NCBI RefSeq assembly: GCF_014199525.1
Contig: NZ_JACHNU010000002.1
Span: 540,147 to 604,146, forward strand
Direction: 5' to 3'
DNA: 64,000 bases
From: Conexibacter arvalis
GTDB taxonomy: Bacteria; Actinomycetota; Thermoleophilia; Solirubrobacterales; Solirubrobacteraceae
Each line of letters starts with the position of its first letter. The first letter of the stretch is position 1. Position numbers and translations under genes: made by a program. Under the pieces are notes generated by a model, which worked only from the letters and a program-made list of their open reading frames with translations, did no database searches and had not been told where the DNA came from. This document shows, piece after piece, positions 1 through 7,200 of this stretch.

Positions 1-17
1 CCGCGTGACCGCCGGGC

Positions 18-206
18 TCACCGCCGGCGGCGGTCGCGCAGGCCGCTGGCGAGCAGCGCCGCGCCGATCAGCGCCAGCAGCGCCGGAGCGACGGCGCCGG
101 CCGACAGATCGACCTCGTCGAGCGCGTCGAGCAGCAGCGCGACCCCGAACAGGACCAGGCCGAGGCCGGTAACCAGCGACGGCAGATGCGGCTCGCGCCC
201 GCTCAT
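18..206 (-). CDS. small two-helix membrane protein, unknown function
   Basis: This encodes 62 residues with two hydrophobic stretches (about residues 10-28 and 36-53) separated by a short acidic loop, and an Arg-rich C-terminal tail that would sit in the cytoplasm. I chose the ATG at 206 because it overlaps the stop of the upstream PspC-type gene in an ATGA arrangement, so translation is probably coupled. An in-frame start further upstream lies inside that neighbour. I recognise no family. Co-transcription with a PspC-domain protein suggests an envelope-stress accessory role, which is inference only. Confidence 0.6.
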   Translation of the reverse strand: MSGREPHLPSLVTGLGLVLFGVALLLDALDEVDLSAGAVAPALLALIGAALLASGLRDRRRR

Positions 207-1405
207 CGCAGCACCCCCGCGAACGGGCCGGAGCCGGGCAGCGTCCGCTGCGACCACTCCCAGTCGTCGTCCTGGCCGGGCCGGTCGCCGACGGCGATGA
301 CGCCGACGCCGACGTGGGCGTCGATCTCCAGCCGGCGGTCGCCGTCGCCGACGACGATCGTGCGCTTCACGTCGACGCCGCCGGATGCCTGCCCGTCCCG
401 ACGCGTCCGCGTGCCGCCGGCGTCGAGGAAGCGGCCGTCGTCGGCGACGATCTCGATCATGCCGACGTCGAGGTCGGCCTCGACGCGGGTCGTCCCGCGC
501 GCCAGCTCGATGCCGCGCAGGTCGAGCTGCAGGTGGCCGACGCCAAGCTCGTAGCGGCCGCGCAGGTCGTCGCCGTGCAGCACGCGATGGTCGCGCTCGC
601 CGATGCCGCTGTTGAAGCTGACGCCGGCCGCGGCGGTGCCGCCGAGCAGCAGCGCCAGCACGATCCCGAGCGGGACCAGCGCCCGCGCGCCGCCGAAGAA
701 GGAGCTGACGACGAGCGCGACGCCGGTCGCGACGATCGCGAGCGCGGCGACGCCGCCCCAGCCAAGGTCGACCGCGCCGGTCGCGTCGAGCGCGCCGACG
801 ATGCCGACGACGACGCAGACCGCGCCCGCGGTGATCGCCGTCACCGCGAACGAGCCGCGCCGCCGCTCCGGCGCCGGCGTCGCGCCGTCGGCGAGGCCGC
901 CCGGGAGGTCGCCGGCGGCGCCCTCGCCTCCCGCGGCTGCCGCGGCGGCGCCCGTGCCGGCCGGCGCGCCGGCGTCGTCGCGGTCGCGCTCCATCACGAA
1001 CCAGACGACGGCCGCGCCGAACAGCACCAGCACGAGCGGCCAGCCGCCGAAGACGAGGCCGGCGTCGGCCCAGACCCCGAGCAGCCCGACCGCGGCGAGC
1101 GCGATGCCGATCACGATCGCGACCTGCGCGGTCTGTCTCGGCCGTGCACCGCCGAGCAGCGGCTTCTCGGCTCCCTCCTCAGGCACCATCAGCCACGCGG
1201 CGAGGTAGGCGACGACGCCGAAGCCGCCGAAGACGACGGTCGCCAGCACGACGATCCGCACCAGCACCGGGTCGACGCCGAGATGGCGCGCGAGGCCGCC
1301 GCAGACGCCGGCGATCACGCGGTCTCCCCTGCTGCGCTCGAGCCGCCGGCGGGGCAGCGGCTGCGACGCGCCCTGCGGCTGGCTCCCTGTCGTCTCGGTC
1401 GTCAC
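203..1405 (-). CDS. PspC-domain multi-pass membrane protein with LiaF-like C-terminal domain
   Basis: This is a membrane protein of about 400 residues. The N-terminal 70 residues carry a PspC domain, with the typical GVCGGLARHLGVDP segment followed by the domain's membrane helix. About five further hydrophobic helices follow (roughly residues 90-270), then a soluble C-terminal region with repeated V-x-V-G-V-G-type strands resembling the LiaF/DUF2154 envelope-stress domain. Proteins of this type are linked to sensing membrane or cell-wall stress. I prefer the GTG at 1405 because an AAGGGG ribosome-binding site lies 9 bases ahead; a TTG at 1414 is also in frame but sits against that site. The small membrane protein downstream overlaps its stop. 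Confidence 0.78.
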   Translation of the reverse strand: MTTETTGSQPQGASQPLPRRRLERSRGDRVIAGVCGGLARHLGVDPVLVRIVVLATVVFGGFGVVAYLAAWLMVPEEGAEKPLLGGARPRQTAQVAIVIGIALAAVGLLGVWADAGLVFGGWPLVLVLFGAAVVWFVMERDRDDAGAPAGTGAAAAAAGGEGAAGDLPGGLADGATPAPERRRGSFAVTAITAGAVCVVVGIVGALDATGAVDLGWGGVAALAIVATGVALVVSSFFGGARALVPLGIVLALLLGGTAAAGVSFNSGIGERDHRVLHGDDLRGRYELGVGHLQLDLRGIELARGTTRVEADLDVGMIEIVADDGRFLDAGGTRTRRDGQASGGVDVKRTIVVGDGDRRLEIDAHVGVGVIAVGDRPGQDDDWEWSQRTLPGSGPFAGVLR

Positions 1406-1515
1406 GTCGGTCAACCCCTTCGGCGTCGGTTCTGGACGCTCTCGATGCTGCCGCCCGCGACGCCCGCCGCCTATTGGGAATCGCCCCTAAGGGGCGACCC
1501 TCGGAGGCCCCGGGG

Positions 1516-1674
1516 CTACTCGCCGACGCGCAGCAGCGGCATCAGCACCGCGACGAGGAAGATGATCCCGATCCCCGTCGCGATCAGGGCGTTGGACTTG
1601 ATCAGATGCCCGAAGCCGCCGACGGCGAAGCCGACGACGATGCCGATCAGGTAGGGGGCGAACTCGGGGTCCAT
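1516..1674 (-). CDS. small hydrophobic membrane protein (52 aa)
   Basis: A short open frame reads from an ATG at 1674 to a TAG at 1516. The protein has two hydrophobic segments (about residues 7-22 and 28-48), starts MDPEFAPYLIGIVVG and ends LLRVGE. The clean two-helix pattern with a short polar turn (HLIKSN) argues for a real gene rather than chance in GC-rich DNA. It lies between the leftward PspC gene and the rightward MoxR gene, and its start is about 60 bases from the MoxR start. No family is recognised. Confidence 0.5.
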   Translation of the reverse strand: MDPEFAPYLIGIVVGFAVGGFGHLIKSNALIATGIGIIFLVAVLMPLLRVGE

Positions 1675-1720
1675 CGGCGGCGGATCATCCCATGCCGGAG
1701 GCGGCGCGGTCGCGGACGCC

Positions 1721-1726
1721 TATCAT
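1721..1726 (+). promoter_or_regulatory. -10 box TATCAT of the MoxR/VWA operon, leaderless
   Basis: TATCAT ends 10 bases before the ATG at 1737, and no ribosome-binding site is visible between them. This spacing places the transcription start at or next to the start codon. The same arrangement recurs at several other genes in the window. Confidence 0.45.
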
Positions 1727-1736
1727 TCGCCGTCGC

Positions 1737-2648
1737 ATGACGATCGAGCCCACATCCGTCGAGCAGGTCTCAGAGGGGCTTCGCTCGGTCGGCTATCTCC
1801 CCGGGGAGGCGACCGCGCTCGTCTCCTACCTCGCGACGAAGCTCGGCAAGCCGGTGCTCGTCGAGGGTCCCGCCGGCGTCGGCAAGACCGAGCTGGCGAA
1901 GGCGCTGTCGAAGTACCTCGACCGCGAGCTGATCCGCCTGCAGTGCTACGAGGGCCTCGACGAGGCGAAGGCGCTGTATGAGTGGAACTACCGCAAGCAG
2001 CTGCTGCGAATCCAGGCCGAGGCCTCCGGCACCGGCTGGGAGGCCGTGCAGGACGACATCTTCGGCGAGGAGTTCCTGCTGCGCCGTCCGCTGCTGACCG
2101 CGATCGCCTCCGAGAGACCGGTCGTCCTGCTGATCGACGAGATCGACAAGACCGACCAGGAGTTCGAGGCGATGCTGCTCGAGCTGCTGAGCGACTTCCA
2201 GATCTCGATCCCCGAGCTGGGCCGCTTCGACGCGCGCACGCAGCCGGTCGTGCTGCTGACCTCCAACAACTCGCGCGAGCTGACCGAGGCGCTCAAGCGC
2301 CGCTGCCTCTACCTGTGGGTCGACTACCCCGACGCCGGCCACGAGCTGGAGATCGTGCGGCTGCACACCCCCGAGCTGAGCGAGACCGTCGCGCGCAAGC
2401 TGGTCGAGATCGTCCACGAGGTGCGCGAGCTCGACCTCAAGAAGCCGCCGTCGATCGCCGAGTCGATCGACTGGGCGCGGGCGCTGCTGCTGCTCGGCGC
2501 CGACGACCTCGACGGCGAGATCTTCCGCCAGACGATGAGCGTGATCGTCAAGCACCGCACCGACCTCGAGCTGGTCGCCGCGCGCGTCGGCGTCAGGCTC
2601 GGCGGAGCTGCGCCCGATGGCGCCGCCGGAACGATCCCGACCCGCTGA
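1737..2648 (+). CDS. MoxR-family AAA+ ATPase
   Basis: This is a 303-residue cytosolic ATPase of the MoxR/CoxD type. The Walker A motif GPAGVGKT is at residues 44-51, Walker B with the DEID sequence lies near residue 135, and the sensor 1 region LLTSNNSRELTEALKRRC follows, with the conserved Arg-finger neighbourhood. MoxR proteins act as chaperones that assemble or activate partners together with VWA-domain proteins, and such a gene follows directly with a 32-base overlap. An in-frame ATG 45 bases upstream exists, but the -10-like TATCAT lies between it and the chosen start. The exact client complex cannot be told from the window. Confidence 0.88.
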   Translation: MTIEPTSVEQVSEGLRSVGYLPGEATALVSYLATKLGKPVLVEGPAGVGKTELAKALSKYLDRELIRLQCYEGLDEAKALYEWNYRKQLLRIQAEASGTGWEAVQDDIFGEEFLLRRPLLTAIASERPVVLLIDEIDKTDQEFEAMLLELLSDFQISIPELGRFDARTQPVVLLTSNNSRELTEALKRRCLYLWVDYPDAGHELEIVRLHTPELSETVARKLVEIVHEVRELDLKKPPSIAESIDWARALLLLGADDLDGEIFRQTMSVIVKHRTDLELVAARVGVRLGGAAPDGAAGTIPTR

Positions 2649-4020
2649 GCGGGGCCCGGGCGGCCTCGACGCGGAGCTGATCGGCTTCGCCGAGCAGCTG
2701 CGGGCCGAGCAGGTCTCGGTCGGCACCTCGGAGCTGCTCGACGCCTTCGCGGCGCTGAGAGAGGTCGCCTGGACCGACCGCGTCGACTTCCGCGAGGCGC
2801 TCGCGACGACGCTGGCGAAGTCGCCCGAGGACCGGCGCGTCTTCGACCTCGTCTTCGACCGCTTCTTCTTCCGCGCCGCCGAGGAGCAGGCGGCGCGGCG
2901 CGAGGTCGTCGAGGGCGCCGGCTTCGACGGCGCCGAGCAGCTCGACCTCGAGCAGCTGCGCCAGCAGATCGCGCAGGCGCTGCAGGAGGGCGGCGAGGGC
3001 GGCCTGCAGGACCTCGCGCGGCTGGCGATCGCCGCCTTCGGCGACCGCGGCGACGGCTCCGGCGTGATCGGCGTCGACGTGCAGCGGATCCGCCGCCAGC
3101 TGGGCTTGAGAGCCGAGCCGCAGCCGGAGCTGCCGGAGGGCGACCCGCGCCGCGACGGGATCCCGCGCGAGCAGCTGCGCCGCTTCGAGCAGCAGCTGCG
3201 GCGGGAGCTCGAGCGGGCGCTGGTCGAGCGGACGAGGAGACTGCCGCCGGCACGGCCGCTGAGCGACCTCGACCGCACGTTGCCGGGCGGGCCGATCCAA
3301 GACCTCGCCGCGGTCCACAAGGTCGTCGCGCAGCTGAAGCGCCGACTCGCGACGCAGGGCCACGAGAGAAAGGGCCGCAACCGCCACGCCCACGTCGACG
3401 TGCGCCGCACGATGCGCGCGTCGCTGGAGACCGGCGGCGTGCCGGTCGTGCTCAGATACCGGCCGAAGCGCCCGCGGCGGCCCGAGATCTTCGTGCTCTG
3501 CGACGTCTCGACCAGCGTCGCCTCCGCCAGCGTCTTCTTCCTCTCGGTGCTGCACGCGCTGCACGACTCCTTCCGCAAGCTGCGCTCGTTCGTCTTCATC
3601 GAGCGGATCTCGGAGGTGACCGAGGTGTTCGAGCGCGAGCGCGACTTCCACGCCGCCTCGGAGGCGATATCGCGCGACGCCGGCGTCGCCGACGTGTCGG
3701 GCTACACCGACTACGGCCGCGTCTGGAGCGAGTTCCTCGCCGAGGTCGAGGACCAGCTCCACCCGCGCGCGACGGTGATCGTGCTCGGCGACGCCCGCAC
3801 CAACGGCCGCCCGCCGCGCGACGACCTCTTCGCCGCGATCGCCGCGAAGGCCGGCCGCACCTTCTGGCTCAACCCCGAGCCGAAGCTCTACTGGAACTAC
3901 GGCGACTCCGTGATCGCCACCTACGAGCAGCACTGCACCGCCTTCGAGTGCTGGACGACCGCCCAGCTCGAGGAGTTCGTGAAGGCCCTCACGGGGCCTG
4001 CCGCCGACCTCGCGCGCTAA
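2617..4020 (+). CDS. VWA domain-containing CoxE-like protein
   Basis: This is a 467-residue protein. The N-terminal half is rich in Glu, Arg and Gln and largely helical. The C-terminal half is a von Willebrand A fold with a MIDAS metal site: DVSTSV matches DxSxS, and VIVLGDART supplies the later Asp. It resembles the CoxE/YehP group, which works with MoxR ATPases to mature or insert metals into enzymes such as molybdenum hydroxylases. It overlaps the MoxR gene by 32 bases, and a GGAG site lies 9 bases ahead of the ATG at 2617. No CO dehydrogenase genes are in the window, so the substrate is unknown. Confidence 0.85.
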   Translation: MAPPERSRPAERGPGGLDAELIGFAEQLRAEQVSVGTSELLDAFAALREVAWTDRVDFREALATTLAKSPEDRRVFDLVFDRFFFRAAEEQAARREVVEGAGFDGAEQLDLEQLRQQIAQALQEGGEGGLQDLARLAIAAFGDRGDGSGVIGVDVQRIRRQLGLRAEPQPELPEGDPRRDGIPREQLRRFEQQLRRELERALVERTRRLPPARPLSDLDRTLPGGPIQDLAAVHKVVAQLKRRLATQGHERKGRNRHAHVDVRRTMRASLETGGVPVVLRYRPKRPRRPEIFVLCDVSTSVASASVFFLSVLHALHDSFRKLRSFVFIERISEVTEVFERERDFHAASEAISRDAGVADVSGYTDYGRVWSEFLAEVEDQLHPRATVIVLGDARTNGRPPRDDLFAAIAAKAGRTFWLNPEPKLYWNYGDSVIATYEQHCTAFECWTTAQLEEFVKALTGPAADLAR

Positions 4021-4034
4021 GCTGCGCGCTGTCC

Positions 4035-4134
4035 ACATACAGGGGGGCTGGCGGGAAGGCCGGCTGAGATAGCGCCCAGAGCGAGCCCGGCGCTGACCCT
4101 TCGAACCTGTGGGGTAATGCCCGCGGAGGGAGCA
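4035..4134 (+). promoter_or_regulatory. TPP (THI-box) riboswitch
   Basis: The conserved THI elements occur in order: a G-rich 5' arm (4041-4047), GGCTGAGAT at 4062-4070, ACCCTTCGAACCTG at 4096-4109, TAATGCCCGCG at 4115-4125 and GGAGGGA at 4125-4131. This is the thiamine pyrophosphate aptamer. The ribosome-binding site GGAGGG of the downstream gene is the 3' strand of the aptamer, 4 bases before its ATG. Ligand binding should therefore hide the site and block translation. I see no separate terminator hairpin. The ends are approximate. Confidence 0.93.
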
Positions 4135-4908
4135 ATGCCAGAAGTCACCGAGGCTCCCGTTGAGGAGCCTCGACCTGTTTCAGCGCACATCGGCGTGCGT
4201 GTGGAGAACGTCAGCCGCTCGTTCGCCGGGCGGCGCGGCGCCGTCGAGGCGCTGCGCGGGATGAGCCTGCGGGCGCGGCCGGGCGAGGTCGTCGCGGTCG
4301 TCGGCGCCAGCGGCTGCGGGAAGTCGACGCTGCTGGAGCTGATCTGCGGCCTCCAGCAGCCCGACGCCGGCACCGTCGCGGCCGATCCGGCCGTGCTGAT
4401 GCCCCAGCGCGACCTGCTGCTCCCATGGGCGAGCGCGCTCGACAACGCCGCGCTCGCGCTGCGGGCGCGCGGCGTCGGCCGCGAGCGGGCCCGCGCCGCG
4501 GCGCGGCCGTGGTTCGAGCGCTTCGGCCTCGCCGGCTTCGAGTCGGCGCGGCCGGCGGCGCTGTCGGGCGGGATGCGCCAGCGGGTCGCGTTCGTGCGCA
4601 CGCTGCTGGCCGGCAAGCCGGTGCTCGCGCTCGACGAGCCGTTCGCCGCCCTCGACGCGCTGACGCGGCAGGAGGTGCAGGCGTGGCTGGCGCAGACGCT
4701 CGCGGCCGAGCCGCGCACCGTCGTGCTCGTCACCCACGACGTCGAGGAGGCGGTGCTGCTCGCCGACGAGGTCGTCGTGATGTCGCCCCGCCCGGGCCGC
4801 GCCGTCGCGACGCTGCCAGTCGGCCTGGCGCGGCCGCGACGCCGCACCGACGCGGCCGTCGTCGCGCTGCGCGAGCGGGCGCTGCAGGCGCTGGGGGCGG
4901 CGACGTGA
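4135..4908 (+). CDS. thiZ: ABC transporter ATP-binding protein, thiamine-precursor importer (ThiZ-like)
   Basis: This is a 257-residue ABC ATPase with Walker A GASGCGKST (near residue 60), signature LSGGMRQRV, Walker B VLALDEPFAALD and the H-loop VTHDVEEAV. That order and the NitT/TauT-type signature fit importers with NMT1-like binding proteins. It is the first gene after the TPP riboswitch, so it should be repressed when thiamine pyrophosphate is plentiful. The ATG at 4135 is chosen because the upstream in-frame ATG at 4117 lies inside the conserved aptamer core. All visible arginine codons are CGN, unlike the binding-protein gene of the same operon. The precise substrate (hydroxymethylpyrimidine or a formylated precursor) is inferred. 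Confidence 0.88.
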   Translation: MPEVTEAPVEEPRPVSAHIGVRVENVSRSFAGRRGAVEALRGMSLRARPGEVVAVVGASGCGKSTLLELICGLQQPDAGTVAADPAVLMPQRDLLLPWASALDNAALALRARGVGRERARAAARPWFERFGLAGFESARPAALSGGMRQRVAFVRTLLAGKPVLALDEPFAALDALTRQEVQAWLAQTLAAEPRTVVLVTHDVEEAVLLADEVVVMSPRPGRAVATLPVGLARPRRRTDAAVVALRERALQALGAAT

Positions 4909-4990
4909 GCGCGCGACCGCTCGGCCTGCGGCCTCGGGTCGCGTCGGAAGCGCTCGCCCAGGGGCTCGCGCTTCCAGGGGAGGTCGTCCT

Positions 4991-5773
4991 GTGAGCTCCG
5001 GACTGCGCCGGGTCGGCGGGGCGCTGCCCGCGCTGGCGATCGTGATCGTCCTGGTCGCCGCGTGGGAGCTGTACGCCGCCAGCGGCGAGGTCGACTCGCT
5101 GCTGCTGCCGGCGCCGCACGAGATCGCGCAGGCGCTGTGGGAGGACCGCGCGCTGCTGTGGGACAACTTCACCGTGACCGCGGGCGAGGTGCTGCTGGGG
5201 ATCGTCGTCGCGGCCGTCGCGGGGCTCGCCTGCGCGGTCGCGATCCACCTCTCCCCCACGCTGCGACGGGCCGTCTACCCGCTGCTGGTCGCCTCGCAGA
5301 CCGTCCCGATCCCGATCTTCGCCTCGCTGCTGGTCGTCTGGCTCGGCTTCGGGATCGCGCCGAAGCTCGTCATCATCGCGCTGATCGCCTTCTTCCCGAT
5401 CGCCGTCACGACGCTCGACGCGCTCGCCGCGGTCGACCCCGAGCAGCGCCGGCTGATGCGCACGCTCGACGCCTCACGGCTGCGGACCTTCCGCTTCGTC
5501 GAGGCGCCGGCAGCGCTGCCGGGGCTGTTCAGCGGCGCGAAGATCGCCGTCGCGGTCGCCGTCATCGGCGCCGTCTTCGCCGAGCAGTCGGGCTCCGACA
5601 AGGGGCTCGGCCACCTCGTGCAGCAGGCCGTTCCGCAAATGCTCACGGCGCGCGCCTACGCCGCCGTGCTGATCCTGTCCGCCTTCGCCATCGCGCTGTT
5701 CGGCCTGCTCTCGCTGGCCGAGCGGATCGCGCTGCCGTGGGCCTTCGAATCAAGAGGAGGACGTTCTCGATGA
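4991..5773 (+). CDS. thiX: ABC transporter permease, thiamine-precursor importer (ThiX-like)
   Basis: This is a 260-residue inner-membrane permease of the BPD/SsuC type with about six hydrophobic helices. The EAA loop region near residues 150-175 includes the sequence TFRFVEAPAALPGLFSG. The GTG at 4991 has AGGGGAGG 8 bases upstream. The gene follows the ATPase after an 82-base gap, and its stop overlaps the start of the binding-protein gene in an ATGA arrangement. It forms the membrane channel of the riboswitch-controlled importer. Assignment to thiamine-precursor import rests on the riboswitch and the NMT1-like binding protein, not on permease residues. Confidence 0.86.
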   Translation: MSSGLRRVGGALPALAIVIVLVAAWELYAASGEVDSLLLPAPHEIAQALWEDRALLWDNFTVTAGEVLLGIVVAAVAGLACAVAIHLSPTLRRAVYPLLVASQTVPIPIFASLLVVWLGFGIAPKLVIIALIAFFPIAVTTLDALAAVDPEQRRLMRTLDASRLRTFRFVEAPAALPGLFSGAKIAVAVAVIGAVFAEQSGSDKGLGHLVQQAVPQMLTARAYAAVLILSAFAIALFGLLSLAERIALPWAFESRGGRSR

Positions 5774-6780
5774 AACGCGCCCTTGCCCTCGCCGCCGCGG
5801 TCGCCGCGCTGGTCGGCCTGACCGCCTGCGGCGAGAAGGAGGAGACGACGACGGCCGGCGCCGCGACGCGCTCGATCACGCTGATGCTCGACTACCTCCC
5901 CAACCCCGACCACGTCGGGCTGTACGCGGCGCTCGAGAACGGCGACTTCGCCGAGGCGGGCATCGACGTGAGAGTCGTGACCCCCTCCGACCCCGCCGCG
6001 CCGCTGAAGCTGCTGCAGGCCGGCAAGGTCGACCTCGCGATCTCCTACGAGCCCGAGCTGCTGATCGCACGCGACAAGGGCGCCCCGCTCGTCTCCGTCG
6101 CGGCGATCGCGCAGCGCCCGCTGACCTCGCTCGTGTCGCTGAAGAGAGGGTTCAGAGGCCCGAGAGACCTCAGAGGCGGCCGCGTCGGCACCGCCGGGAT
6201 CCCGTACCAGAGCGCGTACCTGAGAACGATCGTCGATGCCGCCGGGCTGCCGGCCGACTCCGTCAAGGAGACCAGCGTCGGCTTCAACCTCGTGCCGGCG
6301 ATGCTGTCGAGAAGAGTCGACGCGACGCTCGGCGCCTTCTGGAACGTCGAGGGCGTCCAGCTCCAGCGCGAGAGAAGAAACCCGACGATCCTCAGAATGG
6401 ACGAGCTCGGCGTTCCCACCTACAACGAGCTGATCCTCGCCGGCGAGAAGGAGTTCGTCGGCGAGCAGGGCGACCTCGTGCGCGCCTTCGTGCAGGCGCT
6501 CGGCCGCGGCTACGCCGCCGCCAGAGCCGACCCGCAGGCGGCGACCGACGCGCTCGTGCAGGCCAACCCCGACCTCGACGCCGGCTTCGCGCTCGCGAGC
6601 GTGAGAGCGTCGCTGCCGGTCTTCTTCCCCAGCGACACGAGCAAGCCGTTCGGCTGGCAGGAGCCGCGCGACTGGGACAGATACGGCGCCTGGATGTATG
6701 AGCAGAGGCTCCTGTCGGAGAGACCGAACGCGGGCGCCGCGGCGATCACGAACGAGTTCCTCGCCGGACAGAGCGGCTGA
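5770..6780 (+). CDS. thiY: NMT1/THI5-like substrate-binding lipoprotein (ThiY-like)
   Basis: This is a 336-residue lipoprotein. A short signal peptide ends in the lipobox LTAC with lipidated Cys20. The mature part has the NMT1/THI5 fold signature near its start (LMLDYLPNPDHVGLYAA) and the typical YEPELLIAR segment. It should bind a pyrimidine thiamine precursor outside the cell and deliver it to the neighbouring permease. The start overlaps the permease stop, with AAGAGGAGG upstream. Codon use is odd: of 25 arginines I count 15 AGA, 1 AGG and 9 CGC, with no CGG, whereas the ATPase two genes upstream has no AGA at all. Confidence 0.88.
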   Translation: MKRALALAAAVAALVGLTACGEKEETTTAGAATRSITLMLDYLPNPDHVGLYAALENGDFAEAGIDVRVVTPSDPAAPLKLLQAGKVDLAISYEPELLIARDKGAPLVSVAAIAQRPLTSLVSLKRGFRGPRDLRGGRVGTAGIPYQSAYLRTIVDAAGLPADSVKETSVGFNLVPAMLSRRVDATLGAFWNVEGVQLQRERRNPTILRMDELGVPTYNELILAGEKEFVGEQGDLVRAFVQALGRGYAAARADPQAATDALVQANPDLDAGFALASVRASLPVFFPSDTSKPFGWQEPRDWDRYGAWMYEQRLLSERPNAGAAAITNEFLAGQSG

Positions 6781-6816
6781 CGGCCCCCACCGCCGCATCC
6801 GCACCGCGGCGCCCCA

Positions 6817-6843
6817 GCCGCCGCGAGCTCAGCTCGCGGCGGC
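6817..6843. terminator. possible bidirectional hairpin between thiY and the PII gene
   Basis: GCCGCCGCGAG and its exact complement CTCGCGGCGGC form an 11-bp stem with a 5-base loop. It lies just past the rightward binding-protein gene and overlaps the last codons of the leftward PII gene. There is no T-run on either side, so termination is plausible but not proven. Confidence 0.45.
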
Positions 6844-7200
6844 CGCCGCGTCCGGGTGGATCTGGAGGGTCTCCTCACCGGACTCGCCGGTGCGGATGCG
6901 GTACGCCTGCTCGACCGGGATGACGAAGACCTTCCCGTCGCCGATCGAGCCCGTCCGCGCGTGCTTCAGGATCGTGTCGACGATCGTCTGCGCGTCGCCG
7001 TCGGCGACCACGCACTCGAGCTTGACCTTCGGCCGCAGGTAGTTGGTGACCGACGATCCGCGGTAGTGCTCGGTGATCCCCTTCTGGCGGCCCGACCCCT
7101 TCACCTCGATGATCGTCAGCGACGGGAAGCCGAGCTCGAGCAGCTCCAGGCGGATCGGCTCGAACGCCTCGTGCCGGATGTAGGCGACGACGAGCTTCAT
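6829..7200 (-). CDS. glnB: nitrogen regulatory protein PII (GlnB/GlnK family), T-loop without Tyr51
   Basis: This 123-residue trimeric signal protein senses 2-oxoglutarate, ATP and ADP and controls partners such as Amt. The alignment to the family needs no gaps: EVKGSGRQKG at 32-41, YRGSS at 46-50, PKVKLE at 57-62, and TGSIGDGKVFV for the C-terminal signature. Position 51, normally the Tyr that is uridylylated or adenylylated, is Val; Ser occupies 49 and 50, and Tyr54 is present. It overlaps the amt stop by 4 bases (ATGA), the classic amtB-glnK coupling. Control by nucleotidylation at Tyr51 is therefore not possible, while metabolite sensing should remain. Confidence 0.93.
   Translation of the reverse strand: MKLVVAYIRHEAFEPIRLELLELGFPSLTIIEVKGSGRQKGITEHYRGSSVTNYLRPKVKLECVVADGDAQTIVDTILKHARTGSIGDGKVFVIPVEQAYRIRTGESGEETLQIHPDAAAAAS

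Noticed and set aside
4905-4994. A 29-codon open frame (GTG start) exactly bridging the ATPase and permease genes, overlapping both by 4 bases
   Set aside because: The fit of both ends is striking, but the translation has no helix or domain pattern, and the region is sufficiently explained as the permease ribosome-binding site region.
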